Shown one piece after another: positions 9,356-18,729 of a DNA stretch of 38,612 nt. How positions within the stretch are numbered: position 1 is the first letter of the stretch; every line of letters begins with the position of its first letter. The DNA comes from Snodgrassella alvi SCGC AB-598-O02 (GTDB taxonomy: Bacteria; Pseudomonadota; Gammaproteobacteria; Burkholderiales; Neisseriaceae). Under the pieces are notes generated by a model. It saw only the letters and a list, made by a program, of their open reading frames with translations. It searched no databases and had not been told where the DNA came from. Position numbers and translations under genes: made by a program. The stretch covers positions 1 to 38,612 of the forward strand of contig JAIL01000249.1 of the NCBI GenBank assembly GCA_000725195.1. Direction: 5' to 3'.

Positions 9356-10043
9356 TTCGACCACCTGCCTTTCTGCTGTGTTTCTTATCCTGTTCCGGCT
9401 TAGCCTGAATTTCACCTGGTGTCAGTTCACCTTTGTAAACCCACACTTTGATACCGATGATGCCGTATGTTGTTTTGGCTTCGCTGGTAGCGTAGTCAAC
9501 ATTGGCACGCAGTGTATGCAAAGGAACACGTCCTTCACGATACCATTCGGTACGCGCAATTTCGATACCATTCAGACGACCAGAAGACATAATTTTTATG
9601 CCTTTAGCACCCACACGCATAGCATTTTGCATTGCGCGCTTCATGGCACGACGGAACATGACACGTTTTTCTAACTGGCCAGCAATGTTGTCAGCAATAA
9701 TTTGCGCATCAATTTCTGGCTTACGAATTTCTTCGATATTGACATGAACTGGTACACCCATGATTTTTTGCAAATCACGTTTCAGTACTTCAATGTCTTC
9801 ACCTTTTTTACCAATAACAATACCCGGACGGGCACTGTAAATGGTAATGCGCGCAGATTTTGCCGGACGCTCAATGACAACGCGACCTACAGACGCATTG
9901 GCCAAACGCTTACGCAAGAAGTTACGTACATCAATATCTTCTTTCAGCACCCGGGAAAAGTCTCCGCTTTTGGCAAACCATTTGGAAGACCAATCTTTAT
10001 TCACTGCCAGGCGAAAGCCTGTAGGGTTAATTTTTTGTCCCAT
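9339..10043 (-). CDS. rpsC: 30S ribosomal protein S3
   Basis: S3 is in the 30S head at the mRNA entry channel and contributes to mRNA unwinding. The 234-residue protein starts [18 protein letters not shown]. The type-2 KH domain lies at about residues 40-110, with the [12 protein letters not shown] loop (IGKKGE). The C-terminal domain has [25 protein letters not shown] (begins near residue 158). A basic tail of about 20 residues ends in GGRNAAAN. The gene overlaps rplP by 17 nt. Confidence 0.98.
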   Translation of the reverse strand: MGQKINPTGFRLAVNKDWSSKWFAKSGDFSRVLKEDIDVRNFLRKRLANASVGRVVIERPAKSARITIYSARPGIVIGKKGEDIEVLKRDLQKIMGVPVHVNIEEIRKPEIDAQIIADNIAGQLEKRVMFRRAMKRAMQNAMRVGAKGIKIMSSGRLNGIEIARTEWYREGRVPLHTLRANVDYATSEAKTTYGIIGIKVWVYKGELTPGEIQAKPEQDKKHSRKAGGRNAAAN

Positions 10044-10052
10044 CGCTTTTCC

Positions 10053-10382
10053 TTAGTTGCCCACTATCACGTTGATGTGACAAGTTTGTTTTTCAATGCG
10101 ATTACCGCGACCTTTAGCGCGTGCCTGAAATCGTTTCAGACTTGGGCCTTTATCAACATAGATGGTAACCACTTTCAGCTCATCAATATCAGCACCTTCG
10201 TTATGCTCGGCATTAGCCACTGCAGATTCCAGTACTTTTTTGATTAACTCAGCACCTTTTTTCGGACTAAAAGTCAGAATATTCAACGCTTGGGCAATAT
10301 TTTTACCGCGCACTAAATCTGCAACCAGACGGGCTTTTTGCGCAGAAATACGGGCATTTTTATGTTTTGCACTAACTCTCAT
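10053..10382 (-). CDS. rplV: 50S ribosomal protein L22
   Basis: L22 lines the peptide exit tunnel; its hairpin loop is a site of macrolide resistance. The 109-residue protein starts [20 protein letters not shown]. The tunnel hairpin region near residues 80-100 ([19 protein letters not shown]) looks wild type. The signature [16 protein letters not shown] contains the usual arginine-glycine pattern. It lies 10 nt after rpsS and 9 nt before rpsC. Confidence 0.98.
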   Translation of the reverse strand: MRVSAKHKNARISAQKARLVADLVRGKNIAQALNILTFSPKKGAELIKKVLESAVANAEHNEGADIDELKVVTIYVDKGPSLKRFQARAKGRGNRIEKQTCHINVIVGN

Positions 10383-10392
10383 GTTTTATCCC

Positions 10393-10668
10393 TTATTTTT
10401 TAGCCTTCTTATCAGCCAAATGGCCTTTGAAGGTACGGGTCAATGAGAACTCACCCAATTTATGACCTACCATGTTGTCGCTGATAAATACAGGCACATG
10501 TGTGCGGCCATTATGTACAGCGATGGTCAGACCGATAAAATCAGGCAGAATAGTGGAACGACGTGACCAGGTTTTAATCGGGCGTTTGTCGTTATTAGCA
10601 CGAGCCGCATCGACTTTTTTCAGTAAATGCAGGTCGACATATGGGCCTTTTTTTAATGAACGAGCCAT
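10393..10668 (-). CDS. rpsS: 30S ribosomal protein S19
   Basis: S19 pairs with S13 in the head of the small subunit and forms inter-subunit bridges. The 91-residue protein begins [18 protein letters not shown] and has the family signature [21 protein letters not shown] (starts near residue 60). It has the standard length, and the short gaps to rplB (5 nt) and rplV (10 nt) show operon membership. Confidence 0.98.
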   Translation of the reverse strand: MARSLKKGPYVDLHLLKKVDAARANNDKRPIKTWSRRSTILPDFIGLTIAVHNGRTHVPVFISDNMVGHKLGEFSLTRTFKGHLADKKAKK

Positions 10669-10673
10669 ATCAG

Positions 10674-11510
10674 TTAACCTTTATTTGAGTAACGGCGGCG
10701 AACAATCATATTGTTCGTGCGTTTATTACGACGAGTACGATAACCTTTAGTCGGTGTTCCCCATGGACTAACTGGTTCACGAGCCTCACCAGTACGACCT
10801 TCACCACCACCATGTGGGTGATCAACCGGATTCATTACCACACCGCGTACGGTCGGACGGATACCACGCCAGCGCTTAGCACCGGCTTTACCCAATTTTT
10901 GCAGGCTTTGTTCTTCATTACCTACTTCACCGATTGTGGCACGACAATCTACGTGAATTTTTCGTACTTCACCAGAACGTAAACGCAATTGAGCATACAC
11001 ACCTTCTTTAGCCAATAATACGGCAGAAGCACCAGCAGAACGCGCAATTTGCGCCCCTTTTCCTGGTTTCATTTCGATGCAATGCAAGGTTGTACCTACC
11101 GGAATATTACGAATCGGTAAATTATTACCTGCTTTGATAGCAGCCTCTGAACCAGATACCAGCACAGCACCTACTTGCACATTGCGCGGAGCGATAATGT
11201 AACGACGCTCACCATCGGTAAAGCATAATAAAGCAATGTGTGCAGTACGATTTGGATCATATTCAATGCGTTCAACTTTGGCAGCAATACCATCTTTATC
11301 GTTACGTTTAAAGTCAATTACGCGATAGTGATGTTTATGACCACCACCTTTATGACGGGTAGTAATACGACCACCGTGATTACGTCCAGCTGTTGAAGAT
11401 TGTTTTTCTAAAAGTGGTGCATAAGGTGCACCTTTATGCAAACCTTCTGTTACCACGCGTACCATGCCGCGACGGCCAGCAGAAGTCGGCTTCATTTTAA
11501 CTATAGCCAT
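10674..11510 (-). CDS. rplB: 50S ribosomal protein L2
   Basis: L2 is an ancient protein needed for subunit joining and peptidyl transferase activity. The 278-residue protein has a basic N-terminal extension, an OB fold (about 60-125) and an SH3-like domain (about 126-200). The C-terminal signature [13 protein letters not shown] near residues 226-238 includes the conserved histidine thought to act near the catalytic centre. It is 5 nt downstream of rplW and 5 nt upstream of rpsS. Confidence 0.98.
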   Translation of the reverse strand: MAIVKMKPTSAGRRGMVRVVTEGLHKGAPYAPLLEKQSSTAGRNHGGRITTRHKGGGHKHHYRVIDFKRNDKDGIAAKVERIEYDPNRTAHIALLCFTDGERRYIIAPRNVQVGAVLVSGSEAAIKAGNNLPIRNIPVGTTLHCIEMKPGKGAQIARSAGASAVLLAKEGVYAQLRLRSGEVRKIHVDCRATIGEVGNEEQSLQKLGKAGAKRWRGIRPTVRGVVMNPVDHPHGGGEGRTGEAREPVSPWGTPTKGYRTRRNKRTNNMIVRRRYSNKG

Positions 11511-11515
11511 AATGC

Positions 11516-11830
11516 TTATTCCTTATCTGCAGAAGCAGCAGCTGATTCGATATCCAGCTCTTGGCCAGCCGCCAGGCTAACATAAGCTTTTTTCACATCG
11601 CTGCGCTTACCGATGGTACGGCCAAAACGTTTACTTTTGCCTTTAATGATGGTGGTGGCTACAGAATCCACTTTTACATTAAATAATAATTCCACAGCAG
11701 CTTTGATTTCCTGCTTGGTGGCATTTGGCAATACTTTAAACGTCATCTGGTTGCGTTTTTCGGCCAGCATGTTGCTTTTTTCAGAAACAACAGGAGCCAA
11801 GAGCACTTGCATTAAACGTTGTTGATTCAT
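11516..11830 (-). CDS. rplW: 50S ribosomal protein L23
   Basis: L23 forms the docking site for trigger factor and signal recognition particle at the tunnel exit. The start at 11830 ([19 protein letters not shown]) gives 104 residues and an ATGA overlap with the rplD stop; this start is chosen over the ATG two codons upstream because of that overlap and the Neisseria length. The exposed trigger-factor contact near residue 18 (VSEKS) is present. The C-terminal [12 protein letters not shown] is conserved. Confidence 0.97.
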   Translation of the reverse strand: MNQQRLMQVLLAPVVSEKSNMLAEKRNQMTFKVLPNATKQEIKAAVELLFNVKVDSVATTIIKGKSKRFGRTIGKRSDVKKAYVSLAAGQELDIESAAASADKE

Positions 11831-12447
11831 ACCCATTGCTCCTCAAGTTGTGCAACTGCTGCTTTGGTAAGCACTACTTTTTTGAAGCGCAACAGATTAT
11901 ATGGATCAGTTTGCTGTGCTTCCAGAACCAATACATTTGGCAGGTTGCGGCTGGAAAGATAAACATTTTCATCCAGCTGCTTGGTAATGAATAATACTTG
12001 TTCCATACCCAGATTTTTTACCTGTTCAGCAAATGCTTTGGTTTTCGGTGTAGCAGCAGATAATTCATCAATTACAAACAGACGTTCGTCTCGAACCAGC
12101 TGAGAAAGGATAGCCGCCATACCTGCACGGTACATTTTACGATTTACTTTTTGAGTAAAGTTTTCATCTGGCTTATTCGGAAACGCACGACCACCACTAC
12201 GCCACAGTGGAGAAGAAGTCATACCAGAACGAGCACGACCGGTACCTTTCTGACGCCATGGTTTTTTGGTGGAATGTTTTACTTCTGCACGAGTCAATTG
12301 CGCACGGTTACCAGAACGGGCATTAGCCAAGAAAGCTGTAACCAGTTGGTGAACCAAATCTTCATTGTATTCACGTGCAAACAATGCGTCAGAAGCAGCA
12401 ACTGCACCTGCAACCTGACCTTGAGCATCAATTAGTTTCAGTTCCAT
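11827..12447 (-). CDS. rplD: 50S ribosomal protein L4
   Basis: L4 lines the upper exit tunnel and in E. coli also represses the S10 operon through its leader. The 206-residue protein has the tunnel loop around residues 55-95 with [15 protein letters not shown], which looks wild type for macrolide contact. It overlaps rplC by one base (TAATG) and rplW by four (ATGA). Whether L4 regulates this operon is unknown; the leader before rplC is short. Confidence 0.98.
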   Translation of the reverse strand: MELKLIDAQGQVAGAVAASDALFAREYNEDLVHQLVTAFLANARSGNRAQLTRAEVKHSTKKPWRQKGTGRARSGMTSSPLWRSGGRAFPNKPDENFTQKVNRKMYRAGMAAILSQLVRDERLFVIDELSAATPKTKAFAEQVKNLGMEQVLFITKQLDENVYLSSRNLPNVLVLEAQQTDPYNLLRFKKVVLTKAAVAQLEEQWV

Positions 12448-13091
12448 TACGCACCTACTTTCACGCTCGGACGCACGACAACGTCGCTATTAACCGCACC
12501 CGGCACTGCACCTTTTACCAGTAATAACTGACGTTCAGTATCCACGCGTATGATTTCTAAATTCTGTACAGTAGATTTAACGTTACCGTACTGACCAGCC
12601 ATACGCTTACCGGGAAATACGCGACCCGGATCCTGTGACATACCGGTTGAACCAGGCACACGATGGGAACGGGAGTTACCGTGAGAAGCACGTTGCGAAC
12701 TAAAGTTATGACGTTTGATGGTGCCAGAAAAGCCTTTACCTTTGCTGGTACCAGTAACATCAATCAACTGACCTGCTGCAAAAATGCCAACATTAATTTC
12801 AGCACCGGCAGACAATTCAGCCAATTTTTCTTCAGAAACGGCAAATTCAACTAAGCCACGACCAGCTTCAACGCCAGCCTTAGCAAAATGACCTGCCTGA
12901 GCCTTACTTACACGATTGGCTTTTTTCTGACCAAAAGTTACTTGAACGGCAGTGTAGCCGTCTGTAGCTTCGGATTTGAGTTGAGTGACGCGATTGGCTG
13001 ACATATCCAGTACTGTTACCGGAACTGACGCGCCGTTCTCATCGAACACGCGAGTCATGCCAAGCTTGCGCCCAACCAGACCTAAAGTCAT
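12447..13091 (-). CDS. rplC: 50S ribosomal protein L3
   Basis: L3 starts 50S assembly and reaches to the peptidyl transferase centre. The 214-residue protein begins [20 protein letters not shown]. The loop near residues 145-165 holds [17 protein letters not shown], with the conserved glutamine that PrmB methylates. An AAAAGGAAATA ribosome-binding site precedes the ATG. It is the first gene of this S10 block; rpsJ, which normally stands ahead of it, is not present here. Confidence 0.98.
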   Translation of the reverse strand: MTLGLVGRKLGMTRVFDENGASVPVTVLDMSANRVTQLKSEATDGYTAVQVTFGQKKANRVSKAQAGHFAKAGVEAGRGLVEFAVSEEKLAELSAGAEINVGIFAAGQLIDVTGTSKGKGFSGTIKRHNFSSQRASHGNSRSHRVPGSTGMSQDPGRVFPGKRMAGQYGNVKSTVQNLEIIRVDTERQLLLVKGAVPGAVNSDVVVRPSVKVGA

Positions 13092-13150
13092 AGTTATTTC
13101 CTTTTATAAAGGGACCAATTACGATTGATTGGCCTCGCACAATAAAGAAT

Positions 13151-13173
13151 CTTGCCGACATAAAATCGGCAAG
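13151..13173 (-). promoter_or_regulatory. Hairpin at the start of the rplC leader
   Basis: A perfect 8-bp stem pairs CTTGCCGA (13151-13158) with TCGGCAAG (13166-13173) around a 7-nt loop. On the minus strand it is followed by ATTCTTTATT. It begins within a few bases of the predicted transcription start. It could protect the 5' end, act as a weak attenuator, or be the terminator of a lost upstream gene. The leader from here to rplC is about 85 nt. Confidence 0.5.
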
Positions 13174-13179
13174 TTTGCG

Positions 13180-13209
13180 ATGATATCATGCTTATTCTGC
13201 CAAAATCAA
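13180..13209 (-). promoter_or_regulatory. Predicted S10-block promoter before rplC
   Basis: On the minus strand TTGATT (13209-13204) and TATCAT (13185-13180) are 18 nt apart, and the -10 box is preceded by TGA, an extended -10. The predicted start near 13174 leaves a leader of about 85 nt. It is the best promoter-like site in the 265-nt gap between rsgA and rplC and would make rplC the first gene of the transcript. Confidence 0.5.
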
Positions 13210-13356
13210 ATATTTATCCAGATAAGACTTAGATTTTTAGATACAATCTACTTTAGAGAAGATGAAAAGCAATTATTTGCACTTTAATTTAAAGAAATTT
13301 CTAGATATCTACGTCATAAGTTTCAAATCTTGAACTTCACATAATCTCTTAACTTA

Positions 13357-14241
13357 TTAACTTAATTCATTGGTAATATTTTGTAAAAATAGTAATCTTT
13401 CAGGCTCAATTTTATGCTCATTTACAGCCTGTTTCAGCGCACAACCTGGCTCCTGACGATGACTACAATTATGAAAACGACATTTACCAATATAGGAGCG
13501 CATATCAGGGAAATAACTGAGTAAATTAGCTATTTGTAGATGATGTAAACCAAATGCCTGCAAACCAGGTGAATCAATTAATTGACTATTTTTATCCAAA
13601 TCATAAAGTTGAGCGTGGGTGGTGGTATGCCGACCTGAATCTAAAGCGGTGGAAATCTCACCTACTCGCGCCTGAACGTTACCTAACAGAGCATTAGTTA
13701 AGGTTGATTTACCCATGCCTGACTGCCCTAATAATATGGCACATTCGCCCTGTAAACGATTGCGTAGTTTTTTTACGTCTCTTAGTGCGCTGATGTTGAT
13801 CAGTTCGTAACCCAAACCTTGGTAAAAAGATATTTTTTGCAGCCATATGTCATTTTCGGGCAAATCTGCTTTATTTAATACGATTAAAGGTTGGATTTGT
13901 GCTGCTTCAGCCGCCAGTAAGGCACGTTGTAATAACATTTCGCTAGGTGTTGGTACAGCTGCCAATACAATTAACATTAAAGTGACATTAGCAGCAATCA
14001 GTTTACTGCGAGTGGAATCTTGCCGGTAAAGTAAGCTGCTGCGTGGCAGATAATCTTCAATAACAACTTGCTGTAGATTTATATGATTGATATGTACTTG
14101 ATCCCCGCAGGCAAAATCAATTCTTTTTTTTCTGGTTGTCGCTTCATAAGTTTTTCCGTCTGGCGTACGAACAATATAACGACGACCAAAACTGGCTGTG
14201 ATTTGGGCAGTTAATAATTCGCTATTGGATACGTTCACCAT
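13357..14241 (-). CDS. rsgA: Small ribosomal subunit biogenesis GTPase RsgA
   Basis: RsgA (YjeQ/EngC) is a late 30S maturation GTPase that checks the decoding centre. The 294-residue protein has an N-terminal OB fold (about 1-75) and a circularly permuted GTPase domain. Its order is G4 NKADLP, then G1 GQSGMGKST, then G3 DSPG. A zinc-binding knuckle follows near residues 244-257 (CRFHNC and the later H and C). It lies one base from the M48 protease gene, and the two form one transcript divergent from orn. A ribosome-assembly factor beside the ribosomal operon fits functionally. Confidence 0.97.
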   Translation of the reverse strand: MVNVSNSELLTAQITASFGRRYIVRTPDGKTYEATTRKKRIDFACGDQVHINHINLQQVVIEDYLPRSSLLYRQDSTRSKLIAANVTLMLIVLAAVPTPSEMLLQRALLAAEAAQIQPLIVLNKADLPENDIWLQKISFYQGLGYELINISALRDVKKLRNRLQGECAILLGQSGMGKSTLTNALLGNVQARVGEISTALDSGRHTTTHAQLYDLDKNSQLIDSPGLQAFGLHHLQIANLLSYFPDMRSYIGKCRFHNCSHRQEPGCALKQAVNEHKIEPERLLFLQNITNELS

Positions 14242-14242
14242 A

Positions 14243-15529
14243 TTATTGCGCTTTTAAAGTAGCTTGTAATGCCGCAATTCGCTCTCTGGCTCCCGGATGA
14301 GAATCATAAAAACGAGAATACCAGATATCACTGACCAAACTGGCAGCATTAGTGCGATATAATTTGGTAAGAGCATGAATTAATTCATTTGCATTAGCGT
14401 ATTTAGCAGCAAAACGATCTGCTTCAAATTCATTTTTACGTGACATTATGCTACCTAGTGGTGCAAAGGGAAATGTAAAAACGGGCAGTATCAGCATAAA
14501 TAACAATAAAGCCATAGCATGGCTAGCTTCATGAACGCCTAAACCTAGATAGAATGCAGCCTGTGGCATTAACCAGCCTAAAACAGCCAAAATGAATAAA
14601 CTCAGGATGAAGGTTACAATCATTTGCTTTAGCACATGCTTATGGGCAAAGTGACCGAGTTCATGTGCCAATACTGCTTCCACTTCATCATACTGCATGT
14701 CGTTTAATAAAGTATCAAAAAAGACAATCCGTTTGTGCTTTCCTAATCCCGTAAAGTAAGCATTACCATGTCCACTACGTTTAGAACCATCCATTACAAA
14801 GATGCCATCACTGTGAAATCCGGTACGTTGTAATAATTTTTCGATACGAGTACGTAATTGTGCATCAGATAAAGGAACAAATTTATTAAATAGTGGCGCA
14901 ATCCATTTGGGAAAAGCCCACATCATAAAAAGTGAAAAACTCACCCATACCAGCCACACAGCCAACCACCATAGACCACCAAATGTTGGATGAGTAGTTA
15001 ATATCTGCATGATCAATAAAATAATATATAACAGTGGCAAACCAACAATCATCGCTAACACACACCCTTTGAGTTGATCACTAAAAAAGGTAGTCAGTGT
15101 CATTTTATTGAAACCAAAACGAGCCTCCAGCCTGAAACTGCGATACCAAGCTAAAGGCCAGCTTAAAATCATGTTTACCAACGCAAATAATCCAATTAAA
15201 ACGATTCCACGCCCGATAGCATTATTGATCCATAACTGACTTATGCGCGCCAATAAATCAAGTCCACCACCCAGTGTAAAAACTAACAGCAGTAGTGATT
15301 GAAACAAGATTTCATATCGCGCCAAGCGTTGTTTAGCCAAGGTATAATCAGCAGCTTTTTGATGCTCAGGCAGAGAAATACTGTGAACGAATGCTGTTGG
15401 TACAGAATCGCGATGGGACAATACAGCCTGACTTTGGCGTATAGACAAGTACAATTGCCCGCAAGTACTAATAATAAAAAAAACAATAAATAATAGGTAA
15501 ATGGTATAAGAAGAAAGCTGCATCAACAT
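14243..15529 (-). CDS. M48 family metalloprotease (Ste24/CAAX protease-like)
   Basis: This 428-residue inner-membrane zinc protease has about six or seven membrane segments and the HELGH motif near residue 290 (LAHELGHFAHKH), with the third zinc ligand glutamate in EFEADRFAA. The family includes Ste24 and HtpX-type proteases; this one has the long Ste24-type N-terminal region (YRSFRLEARFGFNKMT). In Betaproteobacteria it is often found beside orn and rsgA. Its substrate in bacteria is not settled; membrane protein quality control is an inference. ATG codons at 15529 and 15523 are both possible starts, and neither has a clear ribosome-binding site. Confidence 0.92.
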   Translation of the reverse strand: MLMQLSSYTIYLLFIVFFIISTCGQLYLSIRQSQAVLSHRDSVPTAFVHSISLPEHQKAADYTLAKQRLARYEILFQSLLLLVFTLGGGLDLLARISQLWINNAIGRGIVLIGLFALVNMILSWPLAWYRSFRLEARFGFNKMTLTTFFSDQLKGCVLAMIVGLPLLYIILLIMQILTTHPTFGGLWWLAVWLVWVSFSLFMMWAFPKWIAPLFNKFVPLSDAQLRTRIEKLLQRTGFHSDGIFVMDGSKRSGHGNAYFTGLGKHKRIVFFDTLLNDMQYDEVEAVLAHELGHFAHKHVLKQMIVTFILSLFILAVLGWLMPQAAFYLGLGVHEASHAMALLLFMLILPVFTFPFAPLGSIMSRKNEFEADRFAAKYANANELIHALTKLYRTNAASLVSDIWYSRFYDSHPGARERIAALQATLKAQ

Positions 15530-15901
15530 AAGTTTAAATAATAGTTTAAATAAATTTCTGTATTTAAGTATAGCGGTTATTGATTAATAAATCAGCAACT
15601 CTGGCCGATCGGCTATGAATTTAAACTAAAAAATTGGTCATGCATTGATGAATAAATGCGATGATAATCATTTTAATAATATTTTAAATTATGGGTACAT
15701 CACCTTAAATGCATATTTTCAAATCAGTTAAGGATAAAATTAACTCCTACAAATCCGATATTTATTAATTGCAGCAAAAATTAAATATATGCCATTTGTA
15801 TAAATAAAATATTTTATATCAGAAAATTTCACCATTTAAATCTATCAGGCAATACAGAAAAAAGTTAAAATAATTTATTATTGTTAAAATTAAAGTTTGT
15901 C
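15530..15901. other. Divergent intergenic region, M48 protease / orn
   Basis: About 370 bases without a gene separate the two divergent units. The sequence is AT-rich. It has a tandem 12-nt-period repeat of AGTTTAAATA (15531-15540 and 15543-15552) just before the protease start and a 10-nt palindrome GCCGATCGGC (15604-15613). No promoter is convincing enough to place, but both flanking genes must be transcribed outward from here. Confidence 0.6.
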
Positions 15902-16450
15902 ATGCAAAACGCTCAAAATCTGGCTTGGCTGGACATGGAAATGACTGGGTTAAATCCTGAACATGATCGCATTATTGAAGTTGCCATGATTATCACCGAC
16001 TCTGATCTAAATGTCTTAGCGCAATCAGAAGTGTTTGTCATCCATCAGCCTGATAATATTATTGATCATATGGATGCATGGAATACTGCTACACATAATC
16101 GTACCGGACTTGTTGCTAGAGTCAAAGCCTCAACCCTCACTGAAGCACAGGCGGAAGAAAAATTACTGGATTTTATCAGCGCATGGATTCCAGAAAAATC
16201 CTCACCAATGTGTGGCAATTCAATTCATCAGGATCGTCGTTTTATGGTGCGCTATATGCCACGGTTAGAAGCCTATTTCCACTATCGTAATCTGGATGTA
16301 TCAACTCTAAAAGAGTTAGCGAAACGCTGGAATCCCGCCATAGCAAAAGGGGTAACTAAAAAAGGGGCACATCAGGCGCTGGATGATATTAAGGAAAGCA
16401 TTGAGGAAATGGCGTATTACCGTGAGCATTTTTTAAAAATGCCAGTCTGA
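15902..16450 (+). CDS. orn: Oligoribonuclease
   Basis: Orn is the essential 3'-to-5' exonuclease that turns dinucleotides, including pGpG from c-di-GMP breakdown, into mononucleotides. The ATG at 15902 gives 182 residues, as in Neisseria; a TTG seven codons earlier is open but less likely. The DEDDh motifs are [14 protein letters not shown] (DxE), the middle aspartate in [10 protein letters not shown], and [13 protein letters not shown] with its H and D. The ribosome-binding site is weak. pgi follows 27 nt later. Confidence 0.97.
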   Translation: MQNAQNLAWLDMEMTGLNPEHDRIIEVAMIITDSDLNVLAQSEVFVIHQPDNIIDHMDAWNTATHNRTGLVARVKASTLTEAQAEEKLLDFISAWIPEKSSPMCGNSIHQDRRFMVRYMPRLEAYFHYRNLDVSTLKELAKRWNPAIAKGVTKKGAHQALDDIKESIEEMAYYREHFLKMPV

Positions 16451-16477
16451 TTTCGTATATTATTTTTTGGTCTGCCA

Positions 16478-18154
16478 ATGTCCTCATTCGTCAAAATGAA
16501 CCCTTCCTGCTCTATTAATCAAACTGCCATCTGGGCACAGCTACATCAGCATCAACGTAGCACACGATTCCTCCATATGCGTGAATTGTTTGAACAGGAT
16601 CCAGATCGCTTTGAAAAAATGCATGAACAACTGAATGGGTTAATGCTTGATTACAGTAAAAATCGTATTACCGAAGACACCTTAAACTTATTGATTGAAT
16701 TAGCCACTATAGCTGATGTACGTGGCTGGACTGATAAAATGCGCCGCGGTGAAAAAATCAATATCAGTGAAAATCGAGCTGTTTTGCACACTGCGCTTAG
16801 ATTACCTGCTGAGGTGGCAGTTTATGTGGACAATCACAATGTGGTACCGGATATCCATGCAGAGCTGGAGCGCGCATTTACATTTGCGGAATCTGTTCGC
16901 AATGGTGAGTATACTGGCGTAACAGGAGAAACTATTACCGACATTGTCAATATTGGCATTGGTGGTTCCCATCTGGGACCGGAAATGGTGACTTTAGCTT
17001 TACGTCCATTTCAGCAGCCAAATCTCAATGTACATTATGTAGCAAATGTCGATGGCGCCAATTTAATGGAGGTCTTAAATACCATCAAACCATCCCGCAG
17101 TCTATTTATCATTGCCAGTAAATCGTTTACCACCCCTGAAACTTTGTTAAACGCACAAACAGCCCGTAGATGGTTTTTACAGCAAGGAATGACTGAAAAA
17201 GATATCGCACGTCATTTTATTGCAATATCCAGTGCCGTCAGTAAAGCACAAGATTTCGGTATCGACGCTCAAAATATTTTTGCCATGTTCGATTGGGTAG
17301 GCGGACGTTTTTCTGTCTGGTCTACCATTGGTTTATCTGTAATGTGTGCGATTGGCAAAAAGAATTTTCAAGATTTCCTCGCGGGTGGACGAGCGATGGA
17401 TGAACATTTTTTTACTGCACCGTTACGTCATAACATACCCGTTTTACTAAGTTTAATCGGTTTGTGGTACCACACTTTTTATAACACAACCAGCCATGCC
17501 ATTATTCCGTATGACCATGGATTACGCCGCTTAGCCGCGCATTTGCAGCAATTAGATATGGAAAGTAATGGAAAACAAGTTGGCCGATACGGCGAACATC
17601 TGGACTTCGATACTGGTCCGGTTATCTGGGGCGAAGAAGGTGTAAACTGTCAGCATGCTTTTTTCCAGTTATTACATCAGGGTCCACGGCTGATATCATC
17701 TGATTTTATTGTCCCTATTAATAGTTTTTATCATGTCAGTACCCAACATAAAATGCTGGTAGCCAATGCTTTCGCTCAAACCGAAGCATTGATGCACGGA
17801 AAAACACTGGCAGAAGCTTATGCTGAATTAATGCATTTAGATAATAAAAGCCGTGATATGCTGGCACCACAAAAGGTATTTCCTGGCAATCAACCTTCTA
17901 ATACTTTATTACTAGATGAAATAAATCCTTTTAATCTGGGTATGCTTCTGGCAATGTATGAACATAAAGTATTTGTACAGGGTATTATCTGGGGGATAAA
18001 CTCTTTTGATCAATGGGGTGTTGAATATGGCAAAGTTCTGGCTAAAAAAATCCAACCTGAACTAGGTACTACCGGACCATTACAGCATGATGCATCCACC
18101 AATGGTCTTATTGCTTATTTTAGAAAACATCATCATGACACAAACACTAATTGA
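16478..18154 (+). CDS. pgi: Glucose-6-phosphate isomerase
   Basis: Pgi interconverts glucose-6-phosphate and fructose-6-phosphate in glycolysis and gluconeogenesis. The 558-residue protein has two sugar isomerase domains. Visible motifs are IGIGGSHLGPEM, the signature GGRFSVWSTIGLS and the C-terminal signature FDQWGVEYGKVLA with the catalytic lysine. The catalytic glutamate and histidine lie in YGEHLDFD and the region that follows. A second ATG six codons in may be the true start; neither has a strong ribosome-binding site. Its last 20 nt overlap pncC. Confidence 0.97.
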   Translation: MSSFVKMNPSCSINQTAIWAQLHQHQRSTRFLHMRELFEQDPDRFEKMHEQLNGLMLDYSKNRITEDTLNLLIELATIADVRGWTDKMRRGEKINISENRAVLHTALRLPAEVAVYVDNHNVVPDIHAELERAFTFAESVRNGEYTGVTGETITDIVNIGIGGSHLGPEMVTLALRPFQQPNLNVHYVANVDGANLMEVLNTIKPSRSLFIIASKSFTTPETLLNAQTARRWFLQQGMTEKDIARHFIAISSAVSKAQDFGIDAQNIFAMFDWVGGRFSVWSTIGLSVMCAIGKKNFQDFLAGGRAMDEHFFTAPLRHNIPVLLSLIGLWYHTFYNTTSHAIIPYDHGLRRLAAHLQQLDMESNGKQVGRYGEHLDFDTGPVIWGEEGVNCQHAFFQLLHQGPRLISSDFIVPINSFYHVSTQHKMLVANAFAQTEALMHGKTLAEAYAELMHLDNKSRDMLAPQKVFPGNQPSNTLLLDEINPFNLGMLLAMYEHKVFVQGIIWGINSFDQWGVEYGKVLAKKIQPELGTTGPLQHDASTNGLIAYFRKHHHDTNTN

Positions 18155-18608
18155 CATAACAAGCAAACTGAATAATTTAGGTCACACCGTTACCTGTGCT
18201 GAATCCTGCACAGGGGGTTTAGTAGCAGCAGAACTGACTAAATTACCCGGTAGCTCAAAATGGTTTAATATGGGTTATGTTACCTATAGTAATCAAGCTA
18301 AAAAGCAATTACTCAAAGTCAATGACACAACTTTAAATCATTATGGTGCGGTCAGTGAGGAATGTGTGCGAGAAATGGCACTAGGTGCACTCATTGCCGC
18401 TAAGGCCGATTATGCCTTAGCCGTGTCTGGCATTGCCGGCCCCAGTGGTGGCAGTGCTGAAAATCCAGTAGGATCAGTATGGTTTGGTTTGGCGACCAAA
18501 CAACGTATCTGGGCTAAACACCATATTTTTTCAGGCAGCCGCGATGAGATTCGCACAAAAGCTGTGGAATTTGCTTTGCTACTTTTATACAAATATCTGT
18601 ACCGCTAA
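18135..18608 (+). CDS. pncC: Nicotinamide-nucleotide amidohydrolase (CinA C-terminal domain)
   Basis: PncC deamidates NMN to NaMN in pyridine nucleotide recycling. The ATG at 18135 gives 157 residues, the normal stand-alone size; an earlier ATG at 18087 would add 16 residues read from pgi in another frame. Motifs are CAESCTGG near residue 20 and SGIAGPSGGS with ENPVGSVWFG later. It overlaps the end of pgi by 20 nt, so the two genes form one transcript, and a strong terminator follows. Confidence 0.95.
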   Translation: MTQTLIDITSKLNNLGHTVTCAESCTGGLVAAELTKLPGSSKWFNMGYVTYSNQAKKQLLKVNDTTLNHYGAVSEECVREMALGALIAAKADYALAVSGIAGPSGGSAENPVGSVWFGLATKQRIWAKHHIFSGSRDEIRTKAVEFALLLLYKYLYR

Positions 18609-18673
18609 CGCAGCAATTGCTGAATACGTTTATAAGCCAAATACTCAGATCTGAATTAATTAATCATATACAG

Positions 18674-18712
18674 CTCAATCCAGAACTGATCATCTGGATT
18701 GAGTTTATTATA
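18674..18712 (+). terminator. Intrinsic terminator after pncC
   Basis: A perfect 11-bp stem pairs CTCAATCCAGA (18674-18684) with TCTGGATTGAG (18693-18703) around an 8-nt loop. TTTATTATATT follows on the plus strand. It lies between two convergent genes, pncC and amtB, and may work in both directions, though the run after it on the minus strand is weaker. Confidence 0.85.
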
Positions 18713-18729
18713 TTCAATATAAGCCCATT

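Noticed and set aside
9356-9415. Upstream start of rplP adding 20 residues
   Set aside because: The stretch overlaps rpsC in another frame, and L16 proteins start with MLQPTR.
15576-15590. TTGATTAATAAATCA as an FNR site
   Set aside because: The half-sites do not have the TTGAT-N4-ATCAA spacing and order.
15881-15901. TTG start of orn
   Set aside because: The ATG at 15902 matches the Neisseria start and length, and TTG starts are rarer.
18087-18134. Earlier start of pncC at 18087
   Set aside because: The 16 extra residues are a shadow of the pgi C-terminus; stand-alone PncC starts near the inner ATG.
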